A program made the translations under genes and the position numbers. A model generated the notes under the pieces. It did not search any database. It saw only the letters and a list, made by a program, of their open reading frames with translations, and was not told where the DNA came from. Below, piece by piece: positions 1 to 7,376 of a stretch of DNA of 12,108 bases. The stretch comes from Chloroflexota bacterium. GTDB taxonomy: Bacteria; Chloroflexota; Anaerolineae; UBA3071. Where the stretch lies: the NCBI GenBank assembly GCA_014383605.1, contig JACNHM010000236.1, positions 1 to 12,108 on the forward strand, read 5' to 3'. The first letter of the stretch is position 1; each line of letters begins with the position of its first letter.

Positions 1-9
1 CGGCAGGGT

Positions 10-31
10 GCCGGGCAGACAACGGCCCGGC
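10..31. repeat. GC-rich inverted repeat upstream of the sugar operon
   Basis: GCCGGGC at 10-16 is matched by its exact reverse complement GCCCGGC at 25-31, with an 8-base loop. No T-run follows, so it is not a standard intrinsic terminator. It could be the end of an upstream transcript or an operator for the sugar operon. The role is unknown. Confidence 0.35.
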
Positions 32-231
32 GCAAGCGGCTGGGGTATTTGTCGATGTTCTCACTCATCGCCGCCGAGGAAGGATGGTCAGAACTCTGCA
101 AGCCTGAAGAAAGGAGGGATGCCGCGCCAAAAGATTGCACGTGTCTTTTCCCCAACTCGAATTGGCAGTGCCGTAGGGCGTGAGTCGCACGGACTTGCGC
201 CAAAACTTTGATAGCTGAGGAGGCTACACAC
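32..231 (+). other. Leader region upstream of the binding-protein gene, no gene called
   Basis: No convincing gene is seen here. A 30-codon reading frame (119-211) begins one base after a GGAGG motif at 113-117. That spacing is too short for normal initiation, and its product (starting MPRQKIARVF) resembles nothing I recognise. I found no clear -35/-10 pair. A small palindrome, CGTG-5 bases-CACG, lies at 179-191 about 40 bases before the start codon and could be an operator half-site pair, but it is too short to call. The operon promoter is therefore either weak, of unfamiliar type, or upstream of the window. Confidence 0.3.
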
Positions 232-1245
232 ATGAACAGCAAAAAGTCCCTATTCTTTGTTCTGTTGGCCGTGACCCTGGCCACACTCCTGGTCGCCAGT
301 TGTGCGCCACCGGCGGGGGCACCGGCGCCAGCCGAAGAGGCCCAGGCACACCCGATCCCCCGCCCCCTCAAGAACAGCGGCGTCCCCCCGGTCAAACGCC
401 CGGACGAGGGCGGGAGGCCAGCCGGCCCCACAACCCGGCCAAACACCTACCACGGTCGCCCCACCCACACACACCCCGACACACCAGTCAAGATGGTGGA
501 GGACCTGGTGGCCAAGGGCGTGGATGCCATCGGCGTGGTCCCCAATGACGCCCAATCCATGGAGCCGGTCTTCGACAAGGCCAAGGACAAGGGCATCATC
601 GTCCTGACCCACGAATCCCCCGATCAGGTGGGCAACGACTACGACCTGGAGCTGATTGACAACGTGAAGTTCGGCCAGCACCACTGGGACAAGCTGGTCG
701 AGTTCATGGGCGATTCTGGCGAATTCGCTGTCTACGTCGGCTCGCTGACCGTGCCCCTGCACAATCTCTGGGCTGACGAGGGGTTGAAGTACGCCGCCGA
801 GAAATACCCCAACCTCAAGCTGGTCACCGAGAGAATCCCCTGCGGCGAGGATCAGGAGCTGTCGCGGCAGAAGATGGTCGAGCTGCTCAAGGCCTACCCC
901 GACCTGAAGGGCATGGTCGGCTTTGGCAGCCTGGGGCCTCCGGGCGCGGCTCAGGCGCTGGAGGAGAAGGAGCTGTGCGAGCAGGTCGCCATCGTCGGCA
1001 CGGTGCTTCCCGACCATGCGGCCCCCTATCTCAAGAACGGCTGCATGGACTGGGGCATCCTCTGGGACCCCAAGGATGCCGGCTATGGCATGGTCTGGCT
1101 GGCTAAACACATGTTGGATGGCGGCCAGGTCAGTGCGGGCATAGAGATTCCTGGCCTTGGTGCCGCCGAACTCGACGGCACCATCCTCAAGTTTGACGCC
1201 ATGATCGACATCACCGCAGAGACTGTCGACAGTTTTGGCTTCTAG
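232..1245 (+). CDS. Sugar ABC transporter substrate-binding lipoprotein (periplasmic-binding-protein fold)
   Basis: Exported sugar receptor that delivers its ligand to the permease pair encoded downstream. The ATG at 232 is chosen because GAGGAGG at 217-223 sits 8 bases upstream; an in-frame TTG at 208 has no such site. The 337-residue product starts with a lysine-containing n-region, a hydrophobic core and a lipobox LVASC with Cys24, so it should be a lipoprotein. From about residue 88 it follows the Peripla_BP_4 pattern of ribose, rhamnose and AI-2 type receptors: VKMVEDLVAKGVDAIGVVPND, then KGIIVLTHES, and a C-terminal ITAETVDSF. Residues about 40-87 (bases 351-490) are abnormally rich in Pro, Arg and His and match the family only in scattered positions, without loss of frame. 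The ligand cannot be read from the sequence. A terminator hairpin follows within 20 bases of the stop codon. Confidence 0.9.
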   Translation: MNSKKSLFFVLLAVTLATLLVASCAPPAGAPAPAEEAQAHPIPRPLKNSGVPPVKRPDEGGRPAGPTTRPNTYHGRPTHTHPDTPVKMVEDLVAKGVDAIGVVPNDAQSMEPVFDKAKDKGIIVLTHESPDQVGNDYDLELIDNVKFGQHHWDKLVEFMGDSGEFAVYVGSLTVPLHNLWADEGLKYAAEKYPNLKLVTERIPCGEDQELSRQKMVELLKAYPDLKGMVGFGSLGPPGAAQALEEKELCEQVAIVGTVLPDHAAPYLKNGCMDWGILWDPKDAGYGMVWLAKHMLDGGQVSAGIEIPGLGAAELDGTILKFDAMIDITAETVDSFGF

Positions 1246-1262
1246 CGCTTCAGGGAGCATGG

Positions 1263-1296
1263 GGGGCCTCTTTGCCTCCACAAAGAGGCCCCTTTT
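1263..1296 (+). terminator. Rho-independent-type terminator or attenuator after the binding-protein gene
   Basis: A perfect 12-bp stem, GGGGCCTCTTTG (1263-1274) against CAAAGAGGCCCC (1281-1292), with a 6-base loop, is followed directly by TTTT. It lies 17 bases after the binding-protein stop and before the other transporter genes. Such a position commonly lets the receptor be made in excess of the membrane components by partial termination and 3'-end protection of the mRNA; that role is inferred. Confidence 0.8.
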
Positions 1297-1343
1297 GTCT
1301 GTCTGTCGTTGCCAGCGGCCCCACCGCGGCGAGAATCTCTGCT

Positions 1344-1377
1344 GGCCCTTGCCGAACCGGTCGCGGGGGCAAGGGCC
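1344..1377 (+). repeat. Second stable hairpin in the receptor-ATPase spacer
   Basis: GGCCCTTGCC (1344-1353) pairs perfectly with GGCAAGGGCC (1368-1377) around a 14-base loop that itself contains ACCGGT. There is no T-run, so it is unlikely to terminate alone. A smaller hairpin follows: GAGCAC (1414-1419) with GTGCTC (1427-1432), loop of 7. Together with the 1263 terminator and the 1456-1511 element, they make the 312-base spacer (1246-1557) almost entirely structured. No gene is seen in the spacer. Confidence 0.6.
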
Positions 1378-1455
1378 GCGTCGCGTCGCAGGGACGAGGG
1401 CCTGATCCAAGGAGAGCACAAATCCAGTGCTCGGTCAGACGCGAATTGCGGGCTT

Positions 1456-1511
1456 GTAGTGGCGACTTCGGTCGCCATACAAGCGGAAAATGCGACTGAA
1501 GTCGCCACTAC
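1456..1511. repeat. Imperfect inverted repeat, likely an interspersed repeat unit
   Basis: A 20-base arm at 1456-1475 (starting GTAGTGGCGAC) faces its near-perfect reverse complement at 1492-1511 (ending GTCGCCACTAC), with one G-T type mismatch and a 16-base loop. The left arm region also folds alone as GGCGAC-TTCG-GTCGCC (1461-1476), a UUCG tetraloop hairpin. The right arm folds as GCGAC-TGAA-GTCGC. The element ends about 45 bases before the ATPase start. Its shape resembles short palindromic elements spread through some bacterial genomes; membership of such a family is inferred. Confidence 0.65.
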
Positions 1512-1557
1512 GAACCTATCACTGCAAACAGTAGCAACCACAAACGACGGGATGAGC

Positions 1558-3057
1558 ATGGCCGAAGACGTTTTCCTCTCCATGAGAAGCATCAGCAAGC
1601 GGTACGTCGGCGTACAGGCCCTGGATTCCGTGGATTTCGAGGTCAACAAAGGAGAGATCCACTGCCTGGTCGGCGAGAACGGATCGGGGAAATCCACGCT
1701 GATCAAGATCATCTCCGGCGCGGTGAGTCCCGATGACGGCGCCCACATCGAGATTGATGGCGAGTACTTTCACGACTACCAGGCCATCGACTCCATCCGC
1801 AAGGGGATCGAGGTCATCTACCAGGACCTGTCCCTTTTCCCCAATCTGACCGTGGCCGAGAACATCGCCCTCAGCCGCATCATTGCCGAGGGAAACAGGT
1901 TCATCCGCTGGGGGGAGGTGCAAAGCATTGCCCGGAGCGCCATGGAGCGCATCGGCGTGCACATTCCCCGGGCGGAGCAGGTGGGCGATCTTTCGGTGGG
2001 CGACCAGCAGTTGGTGGCCATCTGCCGGGCTTTAACCCATGACGTCCGGCTGGTGATCATGGACGAACCCACCGCGGCGCTAACCAAAAAAGAAGTAGAG
2101 GCGCTGTTCGGTGTGGTCAAGGACCTGCAAGCCAAAGGCATCGCCACCCTGTTCGTCAGCCACAAGCTGGATGAGGTGCTGCATATCGCCGAGAGGGTCA
2201 CCGTCCTGCGCGATGGCCGGCTGGTGGGCACCTTTCCCAGCCAGGAGTTGGACGACGAGAAGCTCACCATGCTCATGACCGGCAAAAAGGTCGAGCACAG
2301 CCGGTATGTGCAAGAGGTGCAGCAGGAAGAGGTACTGCTGGAGGCGAGAGGTCTCTCCCGGCGGGGGAACTTCAAGGACATCAGCTTCCAACTCCGCGGC
2401 GGCGAAATCCTGGGCATCACCGGCCTCCTGGGCTCGGGACGCACCGAGCTGGCGCTGGCGCTCTTCGGCGTGAACCCGGCGGATTCTGGAGAGATCCTCG
2501 TGGGCGGCCAGCCGGCGAGGATAGGCTCCGTGCAGGACGCCATCCGCCTGGGCATCGGCTACGTGCCCGAAAACCGGTTGGTAGAGGGATTGATCATGCA
2601 GCAACCGGTGGGCAAGAACATCGTCCTCACCGTGCTGCGCAAGCTGCTGAACAGGCTGGGGCTGATTGATCCCCGCCAGACGAAGAGCACCATTGACAGA
2701 TGGGTGAAAGAACTCGACGTCCGGATTCCGACGGTCGACTCACCCGTGCAGACCCTTTCGGGCGGCAACCAGCAACGGGTCGTGCTGGCCAAATGGATGG
2801 CTACCCGGCCGCGGATCCTGATCCTGGACGGCCCGACGATCGGCATTGACGTGGCCGCCAAACGCGCCATCCACGAGATCATCAGGGGCCTGGCCAAACA
2901 GGGCATCGGCATCATCGTCATCTCGGACGAGGTGTCCGAGGTGTACCACAACTGCAACCGCATCATCGTGATGCACAAGGGACGGTTCATTGCCGAATTC
3001 GACGCCGCGCAGAGCAGGGAAGATGAGATTCAAGATTGCATCAACAGGGCCGGTTAG
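1558..3057 (+). CDS. Sugar ABC transporter ATP-binding protein (RbsA/MglA type, two nucleotide-binding domains)
   Basis: Cytoplasmic ATPase that powers the sugar importer. The 499-residue length matches the RbsA/MglA/LsrA family. The first domain has Walker A GENGSGKST (residues 39-47), an ABC signature LSVGDQQ, and Walker B IMDEPTAA with Glu170. The second has the degenerate Walker A usual for this family, GLLGSGRT (289-296), then signature LSGGNQQ and Walker B LILDGPTIGID. There the usual catalytic Glu is Gly425, suggesting one active and one weak ATP site. The frame is open back to 1309 through the spacer repeat, but family similarity begins at FLSMRSISKRY. The ATG at 1558 is therefore preferred, with 1552 an equal alternative; both have weak ribosome-binding sites. 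The permease gene begins one base after the stop. Confidence 0.93.
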   Translation: MAEDVFLSMRSISKRYVGVQALDSVDFEVNKGEIHCLVGENGSGKSTLIKIISGAVSPDDGAHIEIDGEYFHDYQAIDSIRKGIEVIYQDLSLFPNLTVAENIALSRIIAEGNRFIRWGEVQSIARSAMERIGVHIPRAEQVGDLSVGDQQLVAICRALTHDVRLVIMDEPTAALTKKEVEALFGVVKDLQAKGIATLFVSHKLDEVLHIAERVTVLRDGRLVGTFPSQELDDEKLTMLMTGKKVEHSRYVQEVQQEEVLLEARGLSRRGNFKDISFQLRGGEILGITGLLGSGRTELALALFGVNPADSGEILVGGQPARIGSVQDAIRLGIGYVPENRLVEGLIMQQPVGKNIVLTVLRKLLNRLGLIDPRQTKSTIDRWVKELDVRIPTVDSPVQTLSGGNQQRVVLAKWMATRPRILILDGPTIGIDVAAKRAIHEIIRGLAKQGIGIIVISDEVSEVYHNCNRIIVMHKGRFIAEFDAAQSREDEIQDCINRAG

Positions 3058-3058
3058 T

Positions 3059-4054
3059 ATGAAAAAGCTGCTGACACGCCACGAGACGTACGTCTTCCTG
3101 GTGATTATGGCTTTGTCCATCACCATCACGATCATCAACCCCAATTTCTGCACCCTGGAGAATCTGTTCGACCTGCTCAAGAGTTACTCCTTCCCGGGCA
3201 TTCTGGCCGTCGGCGTGCTCTTCGTGCTCATCTCCGGCGGCATCGACATCTCGTTTACGGCGGTGGCGACGGTCGCGGCCTACGTCATGACCGTGGTGAG
3301 CATCAAGTATGGTGGCAACATGCTCACGGTTTTTTTGCTCGCCAGCGTGGTCGGCATTACGCTGGGGATGACCAATGCCGCCATCATCTACTTTTTCGAC
3401 ATCCCCAGCATCATCACCACCATCGCCACGCTGAACATCTACTACGGCATTCTGACGGTCCTTTCCGGTGGCAAATGGATCTACTCGCTCCCCACCTGGT
3501 TCCGGCAGTTTGCCAGCATCCGGGTGCTCACGCTGACCAACGCCGCGGGCATCAGGTATGGGCTATCCATCGTCACCGCCATCTGGTTGGTGATCGTGAT
3601 CGTGGCGGGGGTGATTCTGCGCTATACGATCCTGGGGCGGGGCATCTACGCCATGGGAGGCAGCCCGACCTCGGCCAGACGGGCGGGCTTCAACATCCTC
3701 TTCCTGCAGATGTTTGTCTATTCTTTCATGGGCCTGCTGGCGGGCATCGCCGGCGTGGTGCAGGTGCTGCTCGTGCAGACCATGGCCCCGAATTCGATGG
3801 TGGGAAAAGAGCTGGACGTCATCGCCGCCGTCGTGCTGGGCGGCGCCAGCCTGGCCGGCGGCGCCGGGACTCTGCTGGGCACGCTGCTGGGCGTGGCCCT
3901 GATCGCCATCATGAGCAACGGCATGACGCTGATGCGGGTGCCGTCGTTTTGGTACAACGTCGTCATCGGCCTGACCATCCTGGTCAGCGTGGGGCTCAGC
4001 GCCACCCGGCGCCGCAGGAAGGCGCGCCGGGCCATCGCTGTCGAAGTGGAATGA
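3059..4054 (+). CDS. Sugar ABC transporter permease (RbsC-type, first of two)
   Basis: Inner-membrane subunit forming half of the sugar channel. The 331-residue product is highly hydrophobic with about eight to ten membrane spans. It carries the BPD_transp_2 hallmarks: VLISGGIDIS near residue 60 and GKELDVIAAVVLGGASLAGGAGTL-like text in the last third, where the cytoplasmic loop contacts the ATPase. It ends in a basic tail (RRRRKARR). The ATG at 3059 is chosen because it lies one base after the ATPase stop and has AGGG at 3046-3049, nine bases upstream. In-frame ATGs at 2990 and 3023 would overlap the ATPase gene and add a polar, non-family N-terminus. The substrate is unknown. Confidence 0.93.
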   Translation: MKKLLTRHETYVFLVIMALSITITIINPNFCTLENLFDLLKSYSFPGILAVGVLFVLISGGIDISFTAVATVAAYVMTVVSIKYGGNMLTVFLLASVVGITLGMTNAAIIYFFDIPSIITTIATLNIYYGILTVLSGGKWIYSLPTWFRQFASIRVLTLTNAAGIRYGLSIVTAIWLVIVIVAGVILRYTILGRGIYAMGGSPTSARRAGFNILFLQMFVYSFMGLLAGIAGVVQVLLVQTMAPNSMVGKELDVIAAVVLGGASLAGGAGTLLGTLLGVALIAIMSNGMTLMRVPSFWYNVVIGLTILVSVGLSATRRRRKARRAIAVEVE

Positions 4055-4091
4055 GAGCGTAGCTCGAGTTGCGAGCGCCGATCACACTGGG

Positions 4092-4158
4092 AACCACAGA
4101 TCGCTGATTCCGCCTGTCTCACCCTTGTCCGTCTGTGTAATCTGTGCAATCTGTGGTT
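4092..4158. repeat. Inverted repeat with 9-bp tandem units between the two permease genes
   Basis: AACCACAGAT (4092-4101) is the exact reverse complement of ATCTGTGGTT (4149-4158). The right arm is the last of three tandem 9-base units, TCTGTGTAA (4132-4140), TCTGTGCAA (4141-4149) and TCTGTGGTT (4150-4158). The element fills most of the 124-base gap between the permeases and ends 20 bases before the next start codon. It looks like an interspersed repeat rather than a promoter; whether copies occur elsewhere cannot be seen here. Confidence 0.65.
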
Positions 4159-4178
4159 CAAATGGCAGGGGAGGACCA

Positions 4179-5165
4179 ATGTTTACCCGCAAATACTCCG
4201 ATACGATCATCCTGAGCCTGGTCATGGTGGCTGTTTTGCTGCTGATGTGGGGGCTGAATGGGAGAGGGTTCTTTCACCTGGGCAACTTCCAGTCCATGGC
4301 CTTTCAATTGCCCGAACTGGGCGTCCTCTCCCTGGCCATGATGGTGACCATGCTGACGGCGGGGATCAATCTCTCCATCATCGCCACGGCCAACCTGTCC
4401 GGCATCGCCGCCGCCCTGATTCTCACCAGGCTCATCCAGCCGGGGACGCCGGGCTTTGTTTCCGGCCTCATCGTCGTCCTGGCCATCAGCGCAGCGCTGC
4501 TCGTCTCCGCCGTCATCGGCCTGCTGAACGGCTTCCTCATCGCCAGGGTGAACGTCTCGCCCATCCTGGCCACCCTGGGCACGATGATCCTCCTGAACGG
4601 CCTGGCCATCGTCCTGACCAAGGGCTACGTGATCTCCGGCCTGCCCCAACCGGTGCGCTTCATCGGCAACGGCCTCGTTTGGGGCATCCCCATGCCCATG
4701 ATCATTTTCATCCTCTGCGCGACCTTCACCGCGCTGCTGCTGAACCGCACGCCGCTGGGCGTCAACATCTACATGATCGGCTCCAACCCCACGGCCTGTC
4801 ACTTCGCCGGCGTGAACAACGCGGCCGTCCTGCTCAAGACCTATCTGATCTCCGGTCTCTACTCCGGCATCGCGGCCATCATCATGATCTCCCGCTTCAA
4901 CTCGGCCAAGGCCGACTACGGCGAATCCTACCTGCTGATGACGGTACTGGCCGCGGTGCTGGGCGGCACCAGCGCCGCCGGCGGCTTCGGCAAGGTCTCC
5001 GGGCTGGTCATCGCCCTGATCATCCTGCAGTTCGTCTCCAGCGGCCTCAACCTCATGCGGGTCAGCAACTTCCTGACCATCGCCATCTGGGGCATGATCC
5101 TCATCCTGGTCATGGTGGTCAACACCCTGACGGCCAAGGTGCAGACGAAGAGGCAGACGACGTGA
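4179..5165 (+). CDS. Sugar ABC transporter permease (RbsC-type, second of two)
   Basis: Second channel subunit, 328 residues, expected to pair with the product of 3059-4054. Hydrophobic throughout, it has the family motif LLMTVLAAVLGGTSAAGGFGK near residues 250-270 and a SGLNLMRVSNF segment typical of RbsC C-termini. Having two different permeases is the LsrC/LsrD and RhaP/RhaQ arrangement, unlike the single RbsC homodimer of the ribose system. The ATG at 4179 is chosen because GGGGAGG at 4168-4174 lies just upstream; the longer frame from 4125 would translate the repeat. The stop overlaps the kinase start by four bases, indicating translational coupling. Confidence 0.93.
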   Translation: MFTRKYSDTIILSLVMVAVLLLMWGLNGRGFFHLGNFQSMAFQLPELGVLSLAMMVTMLTAGINLSIIATANLSGIAAALILTRLIQPGTPGFVSGLIVVLAISAALLVSAVIGLLNGFLIARVNVSPILATLGTMILLNGLAIVLTKGYVISGLPQPVRFIGNGLVWGIPMPMIIFILCATFTALLLNRTPLGVNIYMIGSNPTACHFAGVNNAAVLLKTYLISGLYSGIAAIIMISRFNSAKADYGESYLLMTVLAAVLGGTSAAGGFGKVSGLVIALIILQFVSSGLNLMRVSNFLTIAIWGMILILVMVVNTLTAKVQTKRQTT

Positions 5166-6667
5166 ACACGCTCCTGGGCATTGATCTGGGCACCACCGGC
5201 CTCAAGGTCGCGCTGCTGACGGAGGAGGGCCGGCTCGTGGGCTCCGAATACCGCGAGTTCCCCATCCTTTCGCCCCAACCCGGCTACGCCGAGCAGGACC
5301 CGGAGGCCTGGTGGGCCGGTTTCATCAGCGCCTGCCAAGACCTCAAGCGCAAGCATCCTTCCGGTTTCGACGCCGCCGTGGGCATCGGCATCTGCGGGCA
5401 GATGCACACCCAGGTCTATCTGGACAAGGAAGAGCGCATCCTGCGCCCGGCCATCACCTGGCTGGATCAACGGTCGAGCGGTATTGTGGATGGCATCAAC
5501 CAGGACGACGATGCCAGAGCCCTGGTTTTCCAGGAGACGCGCAACTTCGCCACGACCACCTACACGGCGCCGCAGGTCAGATGGGTCAAGGATCATCAGC
5601 CGGAGGTGTGGAGCCGGGTGGCGCGCATCCTGGTGGCCAAGGATTTCATCAAATTCAGGCTCACTGGCCAGGCGGTGACCGACTACGCCGAGGCCAGCGG
5701 CACGCTGCTGTTCGACGTGGCCAGGCAGGCCTGGTCCGATCGGATGTTCGACTTCTTCGACATTCCCCGCGCCCTGTTTCCCCAGGTGCTGCCCTCGGAC
5801 GAGATCATCGGGGGGGTCACGCCGGAGGCCGCGGCGCTCACGGGCATCAAGGCGGGCACACCAGTGAGCAACGGCAGCTCGGACAACTCGGCCTCGGCCC
5901 TGGGCGCGGGCATGATCCGCCCTGGCCAGGTCACCCTGATCATCGGCACGGCGGGCGTGGTCACCGTCTGCTCGGACAGACCCCTGCCTGACCCGCAAAA
6001 CCGCACGCTCTGCTGGCACTACTGCCTGCGCGACCGCTGGGTCACCCTGGGGGTCATCCAGACGGCCGGGGAGTCGCTGAACTGGTTCAAGAACGCTTTC
6101 GACAAGGCCGAAAAGAGCCGCTCTGGCGACATCTTCGAGCAGTACAGCCAGACGGCGGCGACAGTCCCCGACGGCTGCGGCGGCCTGATCTTCCTGCCCT
6201 ACCTGATGGGCGAGCGCACGCCCTACTGGGACCCCTGCGCCCGCGGCGTCTTCTACGGCGTCAGCCTCTCTTCGGAGAAGGCGCACTTCATCAAGGCCAT
6301 CATGGAGGGCGTGTCCTTTGCCTTGCGAAACAACATGGAAACGGTGGAATCGTTGGGCATCAGCATCAACCAGGTCAGGGCGGTGGGCGGCGGGCTGAAA
6401 AGCCCCGTGTGGCTGGACATCCTGGGCAAGGTGCTGAGGAAGCCGGTGGTCACCGTGAGCGTGCCGGATACAGCCAACCTGGGCAACATCCTGCTCTGCG
6501 GCAAAGCGCTGGGCCTCTACCCCTCGCTGGAGGAGGCCATAGCCAGGATGGTCACCACGGACAAACGAGTGTTCTACGAAGCCGACAGCGAAACCTATGA
6601 GAAGCAGTATGCCATCTTCCTGGAGCTGTACGAGCAGTTGAAAGGAACGTTCAGGCGTTCGGCCTGA
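5162..6667 (+). CDS. FGGY-family carbohydrate kinase (xylulokinase-like)
   Basis: Cytoplasmic ATP-dependent sugar kinase that should phosphorylate the imported sugar. The GTG at 5162 overlaps the permease stop (GTGA), with AGAGG at 5149-5153 as ribosome-binding site. The 501-residue product has the FGGY N-terminal nucleotide motif LGIDLGTTGLK (Asp8), the substrate-loop GQMH (80-82) followed by ITWLDQRSS, and the probable catalytic base Asp241 in NGSSDNSASALG. Next come GTAGVV, GERTPYWDP (350-358) and the C-terminal GGGLKSPVWLDILGKVL. The GQMH and GERTPYWDP text is closest to xylulokinases, but FGGY substrate specificity is unreliable from motifs. Because an aldolase follows, a ketose or deoxyketose substrate (xylulose, ribulose, fuculose or rhamnulose type) is likely. 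Confidence 0.92.
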   Translation: MNTLLGIDLGTTGLKVALLTEEGRLVGSEYREFPILSPQPGYAEQDPEAWWAGFISACQDLKRKHPSGFDAAVGIGICGQMHTQVYLDKEERILRPAITWLDQRSSGIVDGINQDDDARALVFQETRNFATTTYTAPQVRWVKDHQPEVWSRVARILVAKDFIKFRLTGQAVTDYAEASGTLLFDVARQAWSDRMFDFFDIPRALFPQVLPSDEIIGGVTPEAAALTGIKAGTPVSNGSSDNSASALGAGMIRPGQVTLIIGTAGVVTVCSDRPLPDPQNRTLCWHYCLRDRWVTLGVIQTAGESLNWFKNAFDKAEKSRSGDIFEQYSQTAATVPDGCGGLIFLPYLMGERTPYWDPCARGVFYGVSLSSEKAHFIKAIMEGVSFALRNNMETVESLGISINQVRAVGGGLKSPVWLDILGKVLRKPVVTVSVPDTANLGNILLCGKALGLYPSLEEAIARMVTTDKRVFYEADSETYEKQYAIFLELYEQLKGTFRRSA

Positions 6668-6707
6668 TAGCATTTCAGGGCCTATGGCCAGTGAAAAGAG
6701 GAGAACT

Positions 6708-7373
6708 ATGCCAAAAATCAAAAGCGAACTGAAGAAAGCTGTCGCCGCTGCCGGGGTGACGATGATACAGCAGGGGCTGACGGTGGGCACCTGGGGAAAC
6801 GTCAGCGTCCGCGACCCCGAGACCGGTCTGATCTACATCAGCCCCAGCGGCCTGGACTACGAGGACATCCGGGAAGAGGACATCGTCGTCCTCAACGACC
6901 AACTGGAGATCGTGGATGGCTGTCTGCGGCCCTCGATCGAGAAAAGGCTGCACGTGGGCGTGTACAAAGCCCGCGCCGACGTCAACGCCGTCATCCACGA
7001 TCACCCCCTTCATTCCAGTGTGCTGGGCGTCAACAGAATGGAGTTGCCGGCTATCAGCGAGGATTTCGCGCAGATCGTGGGGGATAAGATCATCTGCGCC
7101 GAATACGCTCTGCCGGGCACGCCGGAACTGGCCGAGAATGCCATCCAGGCCCTGGGAGAGCGCAACGCCGTGCTGTTGCCCAACCACGGGACGCTGTGCG
7201 TGGGCAAGGACCTGAAGATCGTCCTGCGGGTGGCCCACGTGGTGGAGAAAGCGGCCCACATCTACGTCCTGGCCAGAAGCTGCGGCACGCCTCACGTCCT
7301 GGCCGCGGAACACATCCAGGCCATGCAGTACTTCGCCCGACATCTGTACGGGCAAGTGGTTTGCGCCGAGTAG
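6708..7373 (+). CDS. Class II (zinc-dependent) sugar-phosphate aldolase, L-fuculose-phosphate aldolase/AraD family
   Basis: Likely cleaves the phosphorylated ketose from the preceding kinase into dihydroxyacetone phosphate and an aldehyde. The 221-residue length is normal for the family. Motifs in order are GNVSVRD (30-36), ISPSG (44-48), Glu78 in RPSIEKRLH, the metal ligands His97 and His99 in VIHDHP, and His160 in NHG. A Glu at position 78 matches the catalytic Glu of fuculose-phosphate aldolase; ribulose-phosphate 4-epimerases carry Asp there, so aldolase is favoured over epimerase. The ATG at 6708 has GAGGAG at 6698-6703; an in-frame ATG at 6684 lacks such a site. It lies 40 bases after the kinase, clearly in the same operon. 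Confidence 0.9.
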   Translation: MPKIKSELKKAVAAAGVTMIQQGLTVGTWGNVSVRDPETGLIYISPSGLDYEDIREEDIVVLNDQLEIVDGCLRPSIEKRLHVGVYKARADVNAVIHDHPLHSSVLGVNRMELPAISEDFAQIVGDKIICAEYALPGTPELAENAIQALGERNAVLLPNHGTLCVGKDLKIVLRVAHVVEKAAHIYVLARSCGTPHVLAAEHIQAMQYFARHLYGQVVCAE

Positions 7374-7376
7374 CCG

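Noticed and set aside
135..163. Possible promoter starting TTGCAC ahead of the operon
   Set aside because: No acceptable -10 box lies at a 16-18 base spacing; the best match, CGAATT, is poor.
119..211. Possible 30-codon leader peptide before the binding-protein gene
   Set aside because: GGAGG is only one base from the ATG, and the peptide shows no regulatory codon run or known similarity.
341..490. Frameshift or diversity-generating target in the binding-protein gene
   Set aside because: Family residues remain in the same frame on both sides and within the stretch. The changes are not confined to adenine positions, and no reverse transcriptase or template repeat is visible.
250..1419. Minus-strand frame opposite the binding protein
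   Set aside because: The plus strand has a lipobox, ribosome-binding site and family motifs; the minus product has none.
4247..5161. Upstream in-frame extension of the kinase through the permease gene
   Set aside because: The extension is a shifted reading of the permease, rich in His, Arg and Pro. FGGY similarity begins exactly at GTG 5162, which has its own ribosome-binding site.
4928..6790. Long minus-strand frame opposite the permease and kinase
   Set aside because: It mirrors the plus-strand codon bias of two clear family members and shows no recognisable domain.
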